Of a DNA stretch of 64,000 nucleotides, positions 17,711-26,284 are shown in pieces (the stretch's first letter is position 1; every line of letters starts with the position of its first letter). The translations under genes were made by a program, and so were the position numbers. Origin of the DNA: CAZSMK01 sp964608095 (GTDB lineage Bacteria; Sumerlaeota; Sumerlaeia; MWCT01; JAGHBZ01). Below the pieces are notes generated by a model. That model was not told the DNA's origin and did no database searches. It saw only the letters and a list, made by a program, of their open reading frames with translations. The stretch covers positions 13,056 to 77,055 of the forward strand of contig CAZSMK010000102.1 in the NCBI GenBank assembly GCA_964608095.1. The letters run 5' to 3'.

Positions 17711-18854
17711 CTTGCCCTGCTTGTTGAAGAATCAAGTCCACAGTAGGTTGGACAGCGTCGATAGAGTATCGTTCAATCAACCGCTGCCGGGCGTTTTCTC
17801 CGATTTTTTGTGCGAGCGAGGGCGATTCGAGAATATCGCATATAGCTTTTATCAGCTCCTTTTTGTCGTCCGGTTCGACAACGATGCCACACTCGCCTTC
17901 AAGCACTTCTGGGATGTCGGAAACCCCGGTCGCAACAATAGGAAGAGCCATACTCATGGCGTCGAACAGTTTCGAGGGCATCTGTGCCTGTGCTGCAGGA
18001 GTATTCATCTGGGGAAGAACCACAAGGTCGCCCATTGCAAGAATTGGGGCTAACTCGTTCATCGATATTTGTTTAAGTAAGTAGAGCGAATCGCCACCAA
18101 GTTCGCGGAGTTTTTGTTCATACTCGTCCTCAGGATCATTAGTCGCGCCGACTACAAACAACTTAAGGTCTTCTCGCCCTATATCGTGTATGATTTCAAG
18201 TAAAAGTTCCAAGCCTTTATGAGGTCTTGGTGAACCTACAAAAAGAATGATTTTTTCGTCAAGAGGGACATCGCGCTTTTTTCGTTCCTCGACACGGTCA
18301 TATTTCGAGGGATCGAGTACCGAAGGCTCCTTGACGCGTGGCAAATACACGCCTCCATGTTTTTTTAGCAGTGTCTTCGAGGCGACGGTGATTGTGTCCG
18401 CCTGGGGTATCATTTTCTGAAGCATGGCGGTATATAAGGGACTGTTTGGACGACGGAGAAGCGTTTTTCGCTCCCACTTACGCCACTTTGTCCCACGGTA
18501 AAACGCCATCTCGTCGTCATCGATATCCAGGACAAGCCCTCTGCCGCTTCTGTCCAACGTTTTTCGCATCAACGCCACGCCGAACGAGGTCGGTCGAGGT
18601 TTTACCGCTATCATTACCCTGCCTTTCAATTTGTCCAACAACCGAGCCATAAGATGCGTATACTGGGGAAGAAAAATTTCGCCATCCACTTTGCGAAATG
18701 TTATGCCGATATTTCTACACGGATACCATATATCCTGACCGAAGCATGATCCGACGATTTCAACTTCATGGCGTCTGCCGAAAACGTCTGCAAGGAGTAC
18801 GGCACGACCAAGACAATTATGCGATAAATCATGGGAAATTATGAAAATTCTCAT
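17703..18854 (-). CDS. GT4-family glycosyltransferase
   Basis: 383 residues, intact and of typical GT4 length. The N-terminal Rossmann domain starts MRIFIISHDLSHNCLGRAV. The nucleotide-sugar-binding domain shows ILFVGSPRPHKGLELLLE, QMPSKLFDAMSMALPIVATG and VLEGECGIVVEPDDKKEL with the usual GT4 pattern. It transfers a sugar from a nucleotide donor to a growing glycan, on the cytoplasmic side. It overlaps its upstream neighbour by ATGA and its downstream neighbour by 8 bases, so the kinase-GT-kinase trio is translationally coupled. Confidence 0.9.
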   Translation of the reverse strand: MRIFIISHDLSHNCLGRAVLLADVFGRRHEVEIVGSCFGQDIWYPCRNIGITFRKVDGEIFLPQYTHLMARLLDKLKGRVMIAVKPRPTSFGVALMRKTLDRSGRGLVLDIDDDEMAFYRGTKWRKWERKTLLRRPNSPLYTAMLQKMIPQADTITVASKTLLKKHGGVYLPRVKEPSVLDPSKYDRVEERKKRDVPLDEKIILFVGSPRPHKGLELLLEIIHDIGREDLKLFVVGATNDPEDEYEQKLRELGGDSLYLLKQISMNELAPILAMGDLVVLPQMNTPAAQAQMPSKLFDAMSMALPIVATGVSDIPEVLEGECGIVVEPDDKKELIKAICDILESPSLAQKIGENARQRLIERYSIDAVQPTVDLILQQAGQDV

Positions 18855-19849
18855 TCCACGTTCTCCTCCATCGATTTTAAATCATAAATCAAACGCCACG
18901 TAGCATGATACAGGCGGAGACGCTCATAATCCAGATTAAGTTTTGAAACCAGGTCGCTCAGAAAATGCTTTATAAATTGTGTGTCATCTTCTGGAAAATC
19001 AGCGCTCGAGGCGGCGAAATCCCATTCCTGCTCGCCAATGGCAAGATGATCGACATCGAGCAATTTCGGGTTTCCTTTTTCTGGTTTCAGAATATTTTTC
19101 CGGCGCAAATCCCCGTGAATGACACATAAGCGCCTGGATTCTTCCAGTCGGTTCAACTCAATTAGCAGTTTTTCATATCGTTTCAGGAGAGATAGGAAAA
19201 ACGATTTTTTTGAGGGGATCAATACATCGAGCCAATTCTGGAAGGTTTGGATACGATGTTCAATCTGAAGGCGAATTTGCGTCTTGGCGAAAAGAGGTAA
19301 AGCCACGGCACTATTCGGATCAAGTGCATGGAGATGCCTTGTAACAAAAATAACAGCATCCAGAAACGCACCGTTATCGGGCAAAGGATTGCCGTCGATC
19401 CATTCCCATTGTATAATACGCCTTCCCGGATTGATTCCTTTCAAAGACATAAAAGTCTTGGAGCACGCCTCTGCAACCTCGACAGCGGTACAGGCTCGCT
19501 CAAAGGTTCTTTTTCTATACAGTTTGCTGAAGAAGACGTGATTTTCATATTCCTGTTTCCATGCAAGGCGGGATTCTGGTTTGTACGACACAATGGAATC
19601 CGGTGATATAGCAAGGGAATCAACGTTCTTTTTTGTGGAGAACAGTGCTTTATCTTCAGCGAGTGGTGTTATTCTCCACTTACCGGAAGTGCGATTCCAT
19701 TTCCAATACGTTGGGAATGCACACTTAGTGCGGGTATTTTGCAATAAGCCGAACGCAATGTCTTTATCTCGAAACCAGAAACGACTACTTGAGCGGAACA
19801 TATCAATGGGAGGTGTGCGTGGGGGGTGTACCACGGGTAACTCACCCAT
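18851..19849 (-). CDS. Aminoglycoside phosphotransferase-fold kinase B
   Basis: 332 residues. The catalytic loop CVIHGDLRRKNIL has the canonical Asp and Asn, and PKLLDVDHLAIGEQEWDFA supplies the metal-binding Asp. The N-terminal part (SSSRFWFRDKDIAFGLLQN) is unusual and may recognise substrate. Fold as in the APH/choline-kinase group; the substrate is unknown. It starts 8 bases before the end of the ABC ATPase fragment and overlaps the GT4 gene by ATGA. Unlike kinase A it keeps the canonical Asn, so the two may differ in activity. Confidence 0.8.
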   Translation of the reverse strand: MGELPVVHPPRTPPIDMFRSSSRFWFRDKDIAFGLLQNTRTKCAFPTYWKWNRTSGKWRITPLAEDKALFSTKKNVDSLAISPDSIVSYKPESRLAWKQEYENHVFFSKLYRKRTFERACTAVEVAEACSKTFMSLKGINPGRRIIQWEWIDGNPLPDNGAFLDAVIFVTRHLHALDPNSAVALPLFAKTQIRLQIEHRIQTFQNWLDVLIPSKKSFFLSLLKRYEKLLIELNRLEESRRLCVIHGDLRRKNILKPEKGNPKLLDVDHLAIGEQEWDFAASSADFPEDDTQFIKHFLSDLVSKLNLDYERLRLYHATWRLIYDLKSMEENVE

Positions 19850-20356
19850 GCGTCTTTACCTTCCGAGTGATGTCTATATCAGGGGTCTGTTTTCTATCAC
19901 CGGCTAACCTGCCATTCTTGAGGTATAGAATGCGTGTGCAACCCCGGAGGTGATAAGAATGATGTGATACAATCAAGATAGTTCTATTCGGGGATATTTT
20001 CAGAATGGTTTTGTTAATGGAATTTGCGGTTGTCATGTCGAGCCCTTCATAGGGTTCGTCCAGGATAAGGATTCGAGGGGAGCGGAGAAGAGCGCGAGCG
20101 AGAGCGAGTCTACGGCGTTGCCCTCCCGACAAAAGTGCGCCACGTTCTCCAACCACCGTATCATATCCTTGCCTCATCCGCAAGACGGTCTCGTGGAGGT
20201 CAGCTTCTTTACATGCCTTGACGATTTGTTCCATTGACACATCTCGTTGCCCGAACGAGACGTTTTCCGCGACGGTCAGATTAAAAATTCCCGGGTCCTG
20301 AAGAACCAGGCTTATATGACCACGCAGGCTTTCGAGCGCCGTATTCGAATATTTTT
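19842..20356 (-). pseudogene. ABC exporter ATPase, 3' fragment
   Basis: About 170 codons open after a TAA in this frame (near 20356). The Q-loop region ISLVLQDPGIFNLTVAENV, signature LLSGGQRRRLALARALL, Walker B ILILDEP and the His switch IVSHHSYH are all present, but Walker A and the whole membrane domain are missing. Full-length half-transporters of this type have about 580 residues. The first internal ATG (20240) comes after the Q-loop, so no functional ATPase can be made. The 5' end is joined to a glycosyltransferase gene near 20338. The stop overlaps the start of kinase B, so the fragment still sits in frame in the operon. Confidence 0.85.
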
Positions 20357-21288
20357 ATAGGGCAGAAATAGATATCTATGTTGTCGCTGTAAGGAGCGAT
20401 GCATATATCCATGGAACCGATGATTGCGGGAATCTCTTCGTGTTGAAGAGCGCCACTCTACTTAAGTCGGTTTTCGAGGCTTTTTGTACCGAGCTCACGT
20501 TTTAACCAATCCCGTAATGGACCGTCACCTGCGATAGTAAGAGTAAACTTTTCAGGAGGCAGAGAGTGCATCGCATTTACCAGCGTCTCGAGATCGTGCC
20601 ATGTACGAAGCGACCCGACAAAACCGATGGTTATGGTTTCTTTTCTCATATTCACAGACGGCATATCATTTTCACGCTTCAACCACTCCCGATTTACTCC
20701 ATTAGGCACAACATGAATTATGGACTTTTCACATCCTTGTTTCATCAACCATTTTTCAAGATACGGACTTACGGGTAAAAGAAGATCAGCATGCCGGATA
20801 ATTTCTGTCTCGACCTTTGATGCTTCAACTTCATATTGAAGACCGCGGTGTATGGCTGCTTCACGCACCAGCGGCGCATTGACCTCGACCCAATGAGGTA
20901 TGCCATGTTTTCTTGCCCAGCGGGAAGTTCCACATGCCCACAGGCTGAGCCGCTCGTATACGGCATCCACGGGACACTCTACATGAACCCTTTCGAGCTG
21001 AGCGGAAATATAATGATAGGATGATGGTTTGTCGTTCAGGGGAACTGCGGCGCTGATTTTTTGCCGATCCAATTGACGTAACATGACGCCTGACCCATCT
21101 GCCCACGTACTGTTATCTATTCGGGGTGACAGCACTGTAACGTAAGCGCCGTTTTGTGAAAACGCCTTTACCATTGATCGCCCATGTATCGATGAACCTT
21201 TGAAACCATCAAGGGGAATTCCTGCGTCTTCACACATATCCACGAGATGCATTGTGTCAGAAAATCCTTTCTGATGTTTCTTCGTCAT
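20335..21288 (-). pseudogene. GT4 glycosyltransferase, 3'-truncated, with in-frame TAG
   Basis: The first 276 codons read as a normal GT4 enzyme (GIPLDGFKGSSIHGRSMVKA, PVSPYLEKWLMKQGCE, VPNGVNREWL, TIGFVGSLRTWHDLETLV). A TAG at 20460-20458 interrupts it after ENRLK. The same frame then continues with SGALQHEEIPAIIGSMDI, APYSDNIDIYFC and PIKIFEYGA, exactly the expected next block of the family, and breaks off where it meets the ABC fragment near 20338. The final 70-80 residues are missing. A single substitution (for example TTG to TAG) plus a deletion explains this. It overlaps the preceding broken GT gene by 32 bases. Confidence 0.85.
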
Positions 21289-22274
21289 TGTTTTTCATGG
21301 TCTGGCCAGCGCTTGCTCGAAACCATGAAGCCAGATGGTTTACATTTTTTTGTTGATCGAAATCCTTCTCGATCCGTTGCCGTGCGTTCACACCCTTTTT
21401 TCGAACCTCTCCGGGATTTTCAAGACTTCTCATCATCACTTCAGCAAGCGCTTCGGGAGAGCGTTGAGGTACAATCCACCCTTCCTCTTCATTGTGGATG
21501 ATTTCCGGTATACCGCCGATCGGCGTCGAGAGACAGGGTGTTTCAAGCGCCATTGATTCAAGCAATACAGTAGGAAGCGCGTCCTGGTTGCCATCAGTCC
21601 CCTTTATACAGGGAGCAATGCACAGCGTTGACTTTGCCAGTAACGATTTGACTTCGTCCTGAGGAAGGTTCCCACGAAAGGTGACATAACTCTCGAGGTT
21701 CAATTCTTCTGTCATCTTTTTGAGGCGTTGTTCCATTTCGCCCTGACCGACTATGTACGCATGGAACTCCTTGCCGGCGTTACCAACAATAGCACACGCC
21801 CTGATGAAGTCATCGAATCCCTTTTTCTCGACCAGCCGTCCTACGCCCGTAAAAATAGCGTTGTCTTCTCGTTGTTCCGGTAGAGCTGGTAGCGAAATGA
21901 GCGTGAATATGTTGAACCCCTCATTGGCGAATTAAAGGTTCAAGCGCAAGTGAAAAGGTTAGCGCCTCGAAACGCCACGGGTCAGAGGGATCGAGTCTGT
22001 CACAAAAATAGTGTAACCGATTATGGGACTCCTCGTCCTTTTGTTTCCATAGATGTTCAAGATGGCGAAAAATCGAGACGGTCGTTAACGGGCGTACAAT
22101 AGTGATTGATGCGCGAAGCTGTTCAAGAGCGGGATGATGCGGTTCGTCATCGGGTTGTCGCAAAGAAAAAATATCTATATGTAAGCCTTGTTGTTCGAGG
22201 GCAAGCAGTTCGTTAAGAATAAACGTCTCGCTGAGTCTTGGGAATTTTTTCAGGATATATGCGACCTTTATCAT
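21257..22274 (-). pseudogene. WcaL-type GT4 glycosyltransferase, broken by TGA and internal deletion
   Basis: ATG 22274 opens a frame starting IKVAYILKKFPRLSETFILN, the hallmark N-terminus of WcaL-like enzymes. A TGA (about 21922-21920) stops it after EPLIRQ, yet the frame carries on with GVQHIHAHFATSST, the conserved next block. Right after, homology jumps to another frame: NAIFTGVGRLVEKKGFDDF, then YIVGQGEMEQRLKKM, LPTVLLESMALETPCLSTP and the normal C-terminus to 21257. About 140 residues of the middle (acceptor-domain end and linker) are missing. Coupled by ATGA to the preceding GT gene. CGA to TGA fits the stop. The C-terminal ATG at 21736 cannot give an active enzyme. Confidence 0.85.
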
Positions 22275-23503
22275 GAGCGATTTTTTGAGGATTTGACTGG
22301 TTTAGTGCGCGATGAATTCAGCGTCTTCTCGATTTTTCGGATTTCTTCCATAAGCGAGCTGAACGCACGGCAATGCAGCGTGGTTAGTGAATGTTCAAGT
22401 CGGTCAGATGCAAGCAGTTGGCAAAAATTGGTAACCGAAGATTTAATATCCTCGTCAAGCCCGACTGCCCGGCACCAGCCATGTCGCGCAAATGTTTTTG
22501 CACGGTTATATTGTTCCAGTTGGGGATAGGTGCGGGGGATTATGAGCGAAGGTTTACCAATCGAGGCAAGCTCTGTCATCGTGTTATAGCCGCCCATTGA
22601 AATCACCGCATCGGATGAACGCAACCAGTCGCCGAAATTCTTCAAAAAGCGTACGAGCCTTACACGCTCTTGAATCGGCAGAATCGATCTTTTCAACTGG
22701 AAAAAATCCGATTCACTCATGAGCGGACCTGAAACGATAAGGCACTTGATGTGTGTCTCATCGGCTGCTCTGAGTCCCCTAATGGCTTCCTGAAACAGAG
22801 GTAATGCATCACCGCCGCCACCCGCAGTCATCAGAAGAAGGCGTTCCTGTGTTGTAGTTATCCCAACCTTTTTCCTCAGTCGTTGTGTATCTCCGTGCAT
22901 AGGATCGGGGGGAATATACCCCATGTATTTAGTCATGGCAGTGATGGAATCAGAAAATTCATACGCCTTCACGGCATCGAAAACCTCCGGTTCACCCCAT
23001 ATCCATATCGCATCATATATGCGGCTTATCCATGAAACGAAAGATTCTTTGCGCCATTGTACTTTTACCACTTCCGGATCATCCAGTATATCACGCAGTC
23101 CAAGAATTATTTTTGTCGATGAATGTTGCTCTTTAAGACGTTCCAGAGCGGATTTTATCTCATCGGAGATACCGCGCGGATTTTTGTCGATGATAATAAC
23201 GTCCGGTTGATAGGAAAGTACCGTTCTTTCGATTATATCCTCTCTTATTCTGAAGATATGGTCATCAGGCATTTTCAGAAAACGTGGATTATAGGTATCC
23301 ACTCCACTCTTTTTGATACTGGGTATCTTGATGAAATCGTGGCTGTCAATTTCCGGCTCGAAGAAATTCTGCGCCAGGCATGAGTCGGTTACAGAAAGAA
23401 CATTGGAGCCCGGAACATTGAGGGCAATAAATTTACTAATTGCAAAACTACGGCGCAAATGACCAAGACCACAGGAGTCATAATTATAGGTCATGAATTT
23501 CAT
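22271..23503 (-). CDS. MurG-like (GT28-type) glycosyltransferase
   Basis: 410 residues. The N-terminus MTYNYDSCGLGHLRRSFAIS carries the Gly-rich GxGHxxR motif of MurG-like GT-B enzymes. The C-terminal domain has TAGGGGDALPLFQEAIRGL and the donor-binding SMGGYNTMTELASIGKPSLI, then PRTYPQLEQYNRAK. This is the COG4671/MJ1255-like group, predicted to transfer a sugar or amino sugar. AGAGGAA lies 7 bases before the ATG. It heads the coupled glycan operon (next gene overlaps by ATGA) and appears intact, unlike its two downstream neighbours. Confidence 0.85.
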   Translation of the reverse strand: MKFMTYNYDSCGLGHLRRSFAISKFIALNVPGSNVLSVTDSCLAQNFFEPEIDSHDFIKIPSIKKSGVDTYNPRFLKMPDDHIFRIREDIIERTVLSYQPDVIIIDKNPRGISDEIKSALERLKEQHSSTKIILGLRDILDDPEVVKVQWRKESFVSWISRIYDAIWIWGEPEVFDAVKAYEFSDSITAMTKYMGYIPPDPMHGDTQRLRKKVGITTTQERLLLMTAGGGGDALPLFQEAIRGLRAADETHIKCLIVSGPLMSESDFFQLKRSILPIQERVRLVRFLKNFGDWLRSSDAVISMGGYNTMTELASIGKPSLIIPRTYPQLEQYNRAKTFARHGWCRAVGLDEDIKSSVTNFCQLLASDRLEHSLTTLHCRAFSSLMEEIRKIEKTLNSSRTKPVKSSKNRS

Positions 23504-23541
23504 AGTTTTTCCTCTGGATTATAATCAATTATTTCATTGTG

Positions 23542-24102
23542 TTACATTACATCCTGGGCATCGCTTACCCGTATGATGTCGCCTGCACTTACACTTCCAT
23601 TAGTGGGATCATAACGAAGATAAAGATAGCCGCTTGCCGGATTATCAAAGATGTCGGGTGAATAGCCGGGATACCCGAACGTCGGCGAACACTCGTCGAT
23701 ACGGTTAGGACCTGAACTCGTGAGCATCCAGCGGGAGGGATTCGCGTCCGGCTCCGTTCCCAGGGTATAGGTGATGATATGTTTTCCATTCGATGAGTCT
23801 ATATACCCACCAAACACATCCCTCGGCACACTGCTTATATACGCAATAGGAGTGGTCAATCTGCCTTGCCCGTATCCGCCTGCCAACTCGAATTCCGCAT
23901 AGTCTTCAGGATATGCATTGTTATCTGCATAATACGCCTCGAGTGCAGTAGCAAGCGTACGATGATCCGATTTTACCGCCGACATCTTCGAACGAACCTG
24001 CGCCTCCAGAAAATTCGGAATGGCAATCGCAGCGAGTATCCCGATTATGGCGACCACTATGAGAAGCTCGATTAAGGTGAATGCCCGGGAATTTCTTCTC
24101 AT
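23542..24102 (-). CDS. Type II secretion / type IV pseudopilin
   Basis: 186 residues. The prepilin signature MRRNSRAFTLIELLIVVAII is unmistakable, with Glu at position 5 of the mature chain and a hydrophobic helix to residue 30, then FLEAQVRSKMSAVKSDHRTL and a beta-rich globular C-terminus. Such subunits are cleaved by prepilin peptidase and build a periplasmic pseudopilus or pilus. The residue before the cleavage point is Ala rather than the usual Gly, which some prepilins tolerate. A run of ten A's, the last being the A of the ATG, separates a weak GCGGGG box from the start. No other secretion genes are nearby; it is an orphan of the kind common in these phyla. Confidence 0.9.
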   Translation of the reverse strand: MRRNSRAFTLIELLIVVAIIGILAAIAIPNFLEAQVRSKMSAVKSDHRTLATALEAYYADNNAYPEDYAEFELAGGYGQGRLTTPIAYISSVPRDVFGGYIDSSNGKHIITYTLGTEPDANPSRWMLTSSGPNRIDECSPTFGYPGYSPDIFDNPASGYLYLRYDPTNGSVSAGDIIRVSDAQDVM

Positions 24103-24510
24103 TTTTTTTTTACCCCGCTTTTCTCTTATTTTTCTTTATGGCGATACGCACGCTTCAACACACACACTAATATTGATTTGGCTCATGTAATTATTGAGTA
24201 GATCTAACACTCAAAAGGATTGCTGCTTCAGGCTTTGTTTTCGATTTTCAAGACATCTCCTTTCGTGTTGTAACAACCTCGTTCCTTTTCTAACGCGTAT
24301 GAGCAAGCCTTTTTGCAGTATATGGAAGGATAATCGGTATAAATCTAATTTAGCTATACTTCTATTTCATTGCTGCTGTCAACACAACAATTCCTGTTCC
24401 GCTCATTCCACCCGTATGCTTTTTAAATCTCTGCCGCCAAAAAGAAAAAGGAGAACCTTCAAGAGGTTCTCCCGATCTGTTCAAAAAGCAGCAATAATCA
24501 TGCGTGTGTA
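24103..24510. other. 408-base spacer between pseudopilin and LamG-like gene
   Basis: Contains the terminator at 24439-24472 for the upstream minus-strand gene, and AT-rich sequence that presumably holds the pseudopilin promoter. A 9-T/10-A run adjoins the pseudopilin start. I see no gene here. Confidence 0.6.
24439..24472 (-). terminator. Rho-independent terminator of the LamG-like gene
   Basis: On the minus strand, GGAGAACC and GGTTCTCC form a perfect 8-bp stem with a 7-base loop, followed by TTTTTCTTTTT. It lies about 38 bases after the stop of the gene ending at 24511. Confidence 0.85.
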
Positions 24511-25539
24511 TTATCGATAAAGTTCCCAGCTTGTTCTGACATGCGTGGGCGGAGAAGGAGTGAGTCGGAAATTGTCGAATTTTCCTCCATGGTCATAGGT
24601 CGAGTTACTCGCACCCGGGTCAGATGTCCGGTAGAGCACACCGGCTTTCCCACGTTGATAAGCAGTGTCGGTGACGGATATTTCAGTCGAATCGACCGTA
24701 AAGGTGAGCGAAGACCCTGAAGCCTTGATTCCAAGAGTGTGCCAACCTTCAGACACGGGAACAGGAGAGGCAAGAAAATCCGCGACCTGCGGGCTTGCCG
24801 TTCCTGCATTTGTCAGGCTCAAATCACGGATGTCATCCCAGGGTTCGGGTGACGGTTGCTGTCCTATAATCTTTGTGGGATACACACTTCCCTCGGATGA
24901 GTCGTAAAGGAGACAATAGCATCCATAGGGGCGGGTTATCCATCCCGCGCCATCTATAGTGAGTTCCTGGTTGGTCTCATCGGTAGGGTCTTGCTGGATA
25001 CGAACTGCCATGCCAAGCCTGACGAACTCGTTGTTGACGTTGTTGAGCGCGGTATGACGCGGTAAGTATACATCTACCAAGAACTCGTAGTTACCGTCAT
25101 CCCATTCACCAAAGCCAAGACAATTGTACCCTCCATCATCCCCAACAAGCACAGCATAGTTGGGAGAGGTGGCGCCGGGACGTGAATTTGAAGGAATAGC
25201 AGGAATTGCCCATGCACGATCCGGATTGCTATTGCCGCTTGAGGTCACGTCAATAACGGGCGACTCGATCTCTCCTGCTCCTTGGGAAGCTTCCGCGGCA
25301 AAGACGTTGATATAATTAACATCCGCACCGGAGAGTCCCGCTGTTCCGTCCGTTAGCAGCGCAAAACTCCAATCCCCGTTCAAGAGACCCTCAGGACCAT
25401 CGTCGCTATTGCCTCCCCGCTGATTTGGTGTGCCGCTGTCGATCTGATCAACGAACGTTTCTGAATCTAAGTCCTGAGCAAAACATATCCCGAGGAGGGC
25501 AAAAAACAAAATACAATACAACAGAATAGTACGCATCAT
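24511..25539 (-). CDS. Secreted LamG/concanavalin-like protein
   Basis: 342 residues. A signal peptide (MMRTILLYCILFFALLGICFA, cleavage near residue 21) precedes a beta-sandwich domain. The pattern of LamG/laminin-like jelly rolls is visible: SEGWHTLGIKASGSSLTF, VDSTEISVTDTAYQRGKAG, and a final DHGGKFDNFRLTPSPPTHV. Such domains often bind carbohydrate on secreted proteins. No catalytic motif is seen. AGGAGG lies five bases before the ATG. The gene stands alone with its own terminator. Confidence 0.78.
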   Translation of the reverse strand: MMRTILLYCILFFALLGICFAQDLDSETFVDQIDSGTPNQRGGNSDDGPEGLLNGDWSFALLTDGTAGLSGADVNYINVFAAEASQGAGEIESPVIDVTSSGNSNPDRAWAIPAIPSNSRPGATSPNYAVLVGDDGGYNCLGFGEWDDGNYEFLVDVYLPRHTALNNVNNEFVRLGMAVRIQQDPTDETNQELTIDGAGWITRPYGCYCLLYDSSEGSVYPTKIIGQQPSPEPWDDIRDLSLTNAGTASPQVADFLASPVPVSEGWHTLGIKASGSSLTFTVDSTEISVTDTAYQRGKAGVLYRTSDPGASNSTYDHGGKFDNFRLTPSPPTHVRTSWELYR

Positions 25540-25544
25540 CTTAT

Positions 25545-25550
25545 CCTCCT
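25545..25550 (-). promoter_or_regulatory. Ribosome binding site of the LamG-like gene
   Basis: AGGAGG on the minus strand, five bases before ATG 25539 and eight before the second ATG at 25536, so either Met could initiate. Confidence 0.7.
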
Positions 25551-25795
25551 TTAACTTTAGATTTGATTGAAACTTTTCTTTTATTTTAAAAGCTTAATCA
25601 ACAGCAAAAGGAGAAATCGCTCCCTGCGTAATTAAGATATTTATTCATAAACTTGGTTAAATATTCAAGATTTTTTTGAAAGAAAAGTGCGATCGTTGAA
25701 CCATTCATAAAATGCCAAATTTTGTATAATGCAAAAACTCTATTGCTCATGTCGCTGCCTCTAAATCGACGAACATCCTGATCATTGCTACTGCG

Positions 25796-26284
25796 TTGGT
25801 TGCCATCGTGACCGGATCATACCTTTTAGTTTCCACGTATGGCGGTTCCGGTAAGCCTCCTTCACCACACGTTATACAAAAGGATCAAACAGATGATGAC
25901 TCTTCTTCGAAGGAAAAGGAAAACATATCTGAAAACCAGGTATCAGACACACCTGATAAACCCACAACAACCTCAGATTATGATGAAGGTGTCGATCAAA
26001 AAGGAAGTATCATTGCAACGATACCAGAAAAGGAGGAAGCGGTTGAGCACTACAGTTCATTAAGTGGATGGGTAGGTGATGAGAGTGGGAATGCCATCCA
26101 CGATGCTGAGATTTTTGCAATTTTCTATAAAGAGGATTTGCCGGCTTCTTTCCTTGATTTCAAAAGAGAGTTGCTTGCCCAAACCGATAAAGAGGGAAGA
26201 TATCGTATCGAACACGTCTGTACAGGAACACTCTTTCTTGCCGCGTATAAAAAGGGTGTCTATCCAATGGCGTGGGCTCTATAA
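25796..26284 (+). pseudogene. Truncated regulatory-like-domain protein
   Basis: About 162 residues: a hydrophobic N-terminal segment, a 65-residue disordered polar linker, then a single carboxypeptidase-regulatory-like domain (SLSGWVGDESGNAIHDAEIF, then KEGRYRIEHVCTGTLFLAAY), ending abruptly six bases into the convergent ABC1 kinase gene. The layout matches the first 170 residues of the 1290-residue protein at 53.9 kb. No ATG is available; only a TTG at 25796, inside the presumed membrane segment, could start it, and the frame is open upstream to a TAA at 25727. Both ends therefore look lost. It could still be expressed from TTG. Confidence 0.55.

Noticed and set aside
20457..20460. TAG as a recoded amino acid (stop readthrough)
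   Set aside because: The gene also lacks its 3' end and TAG is used as a normal stop in this window (for example at 30816 and 33357).
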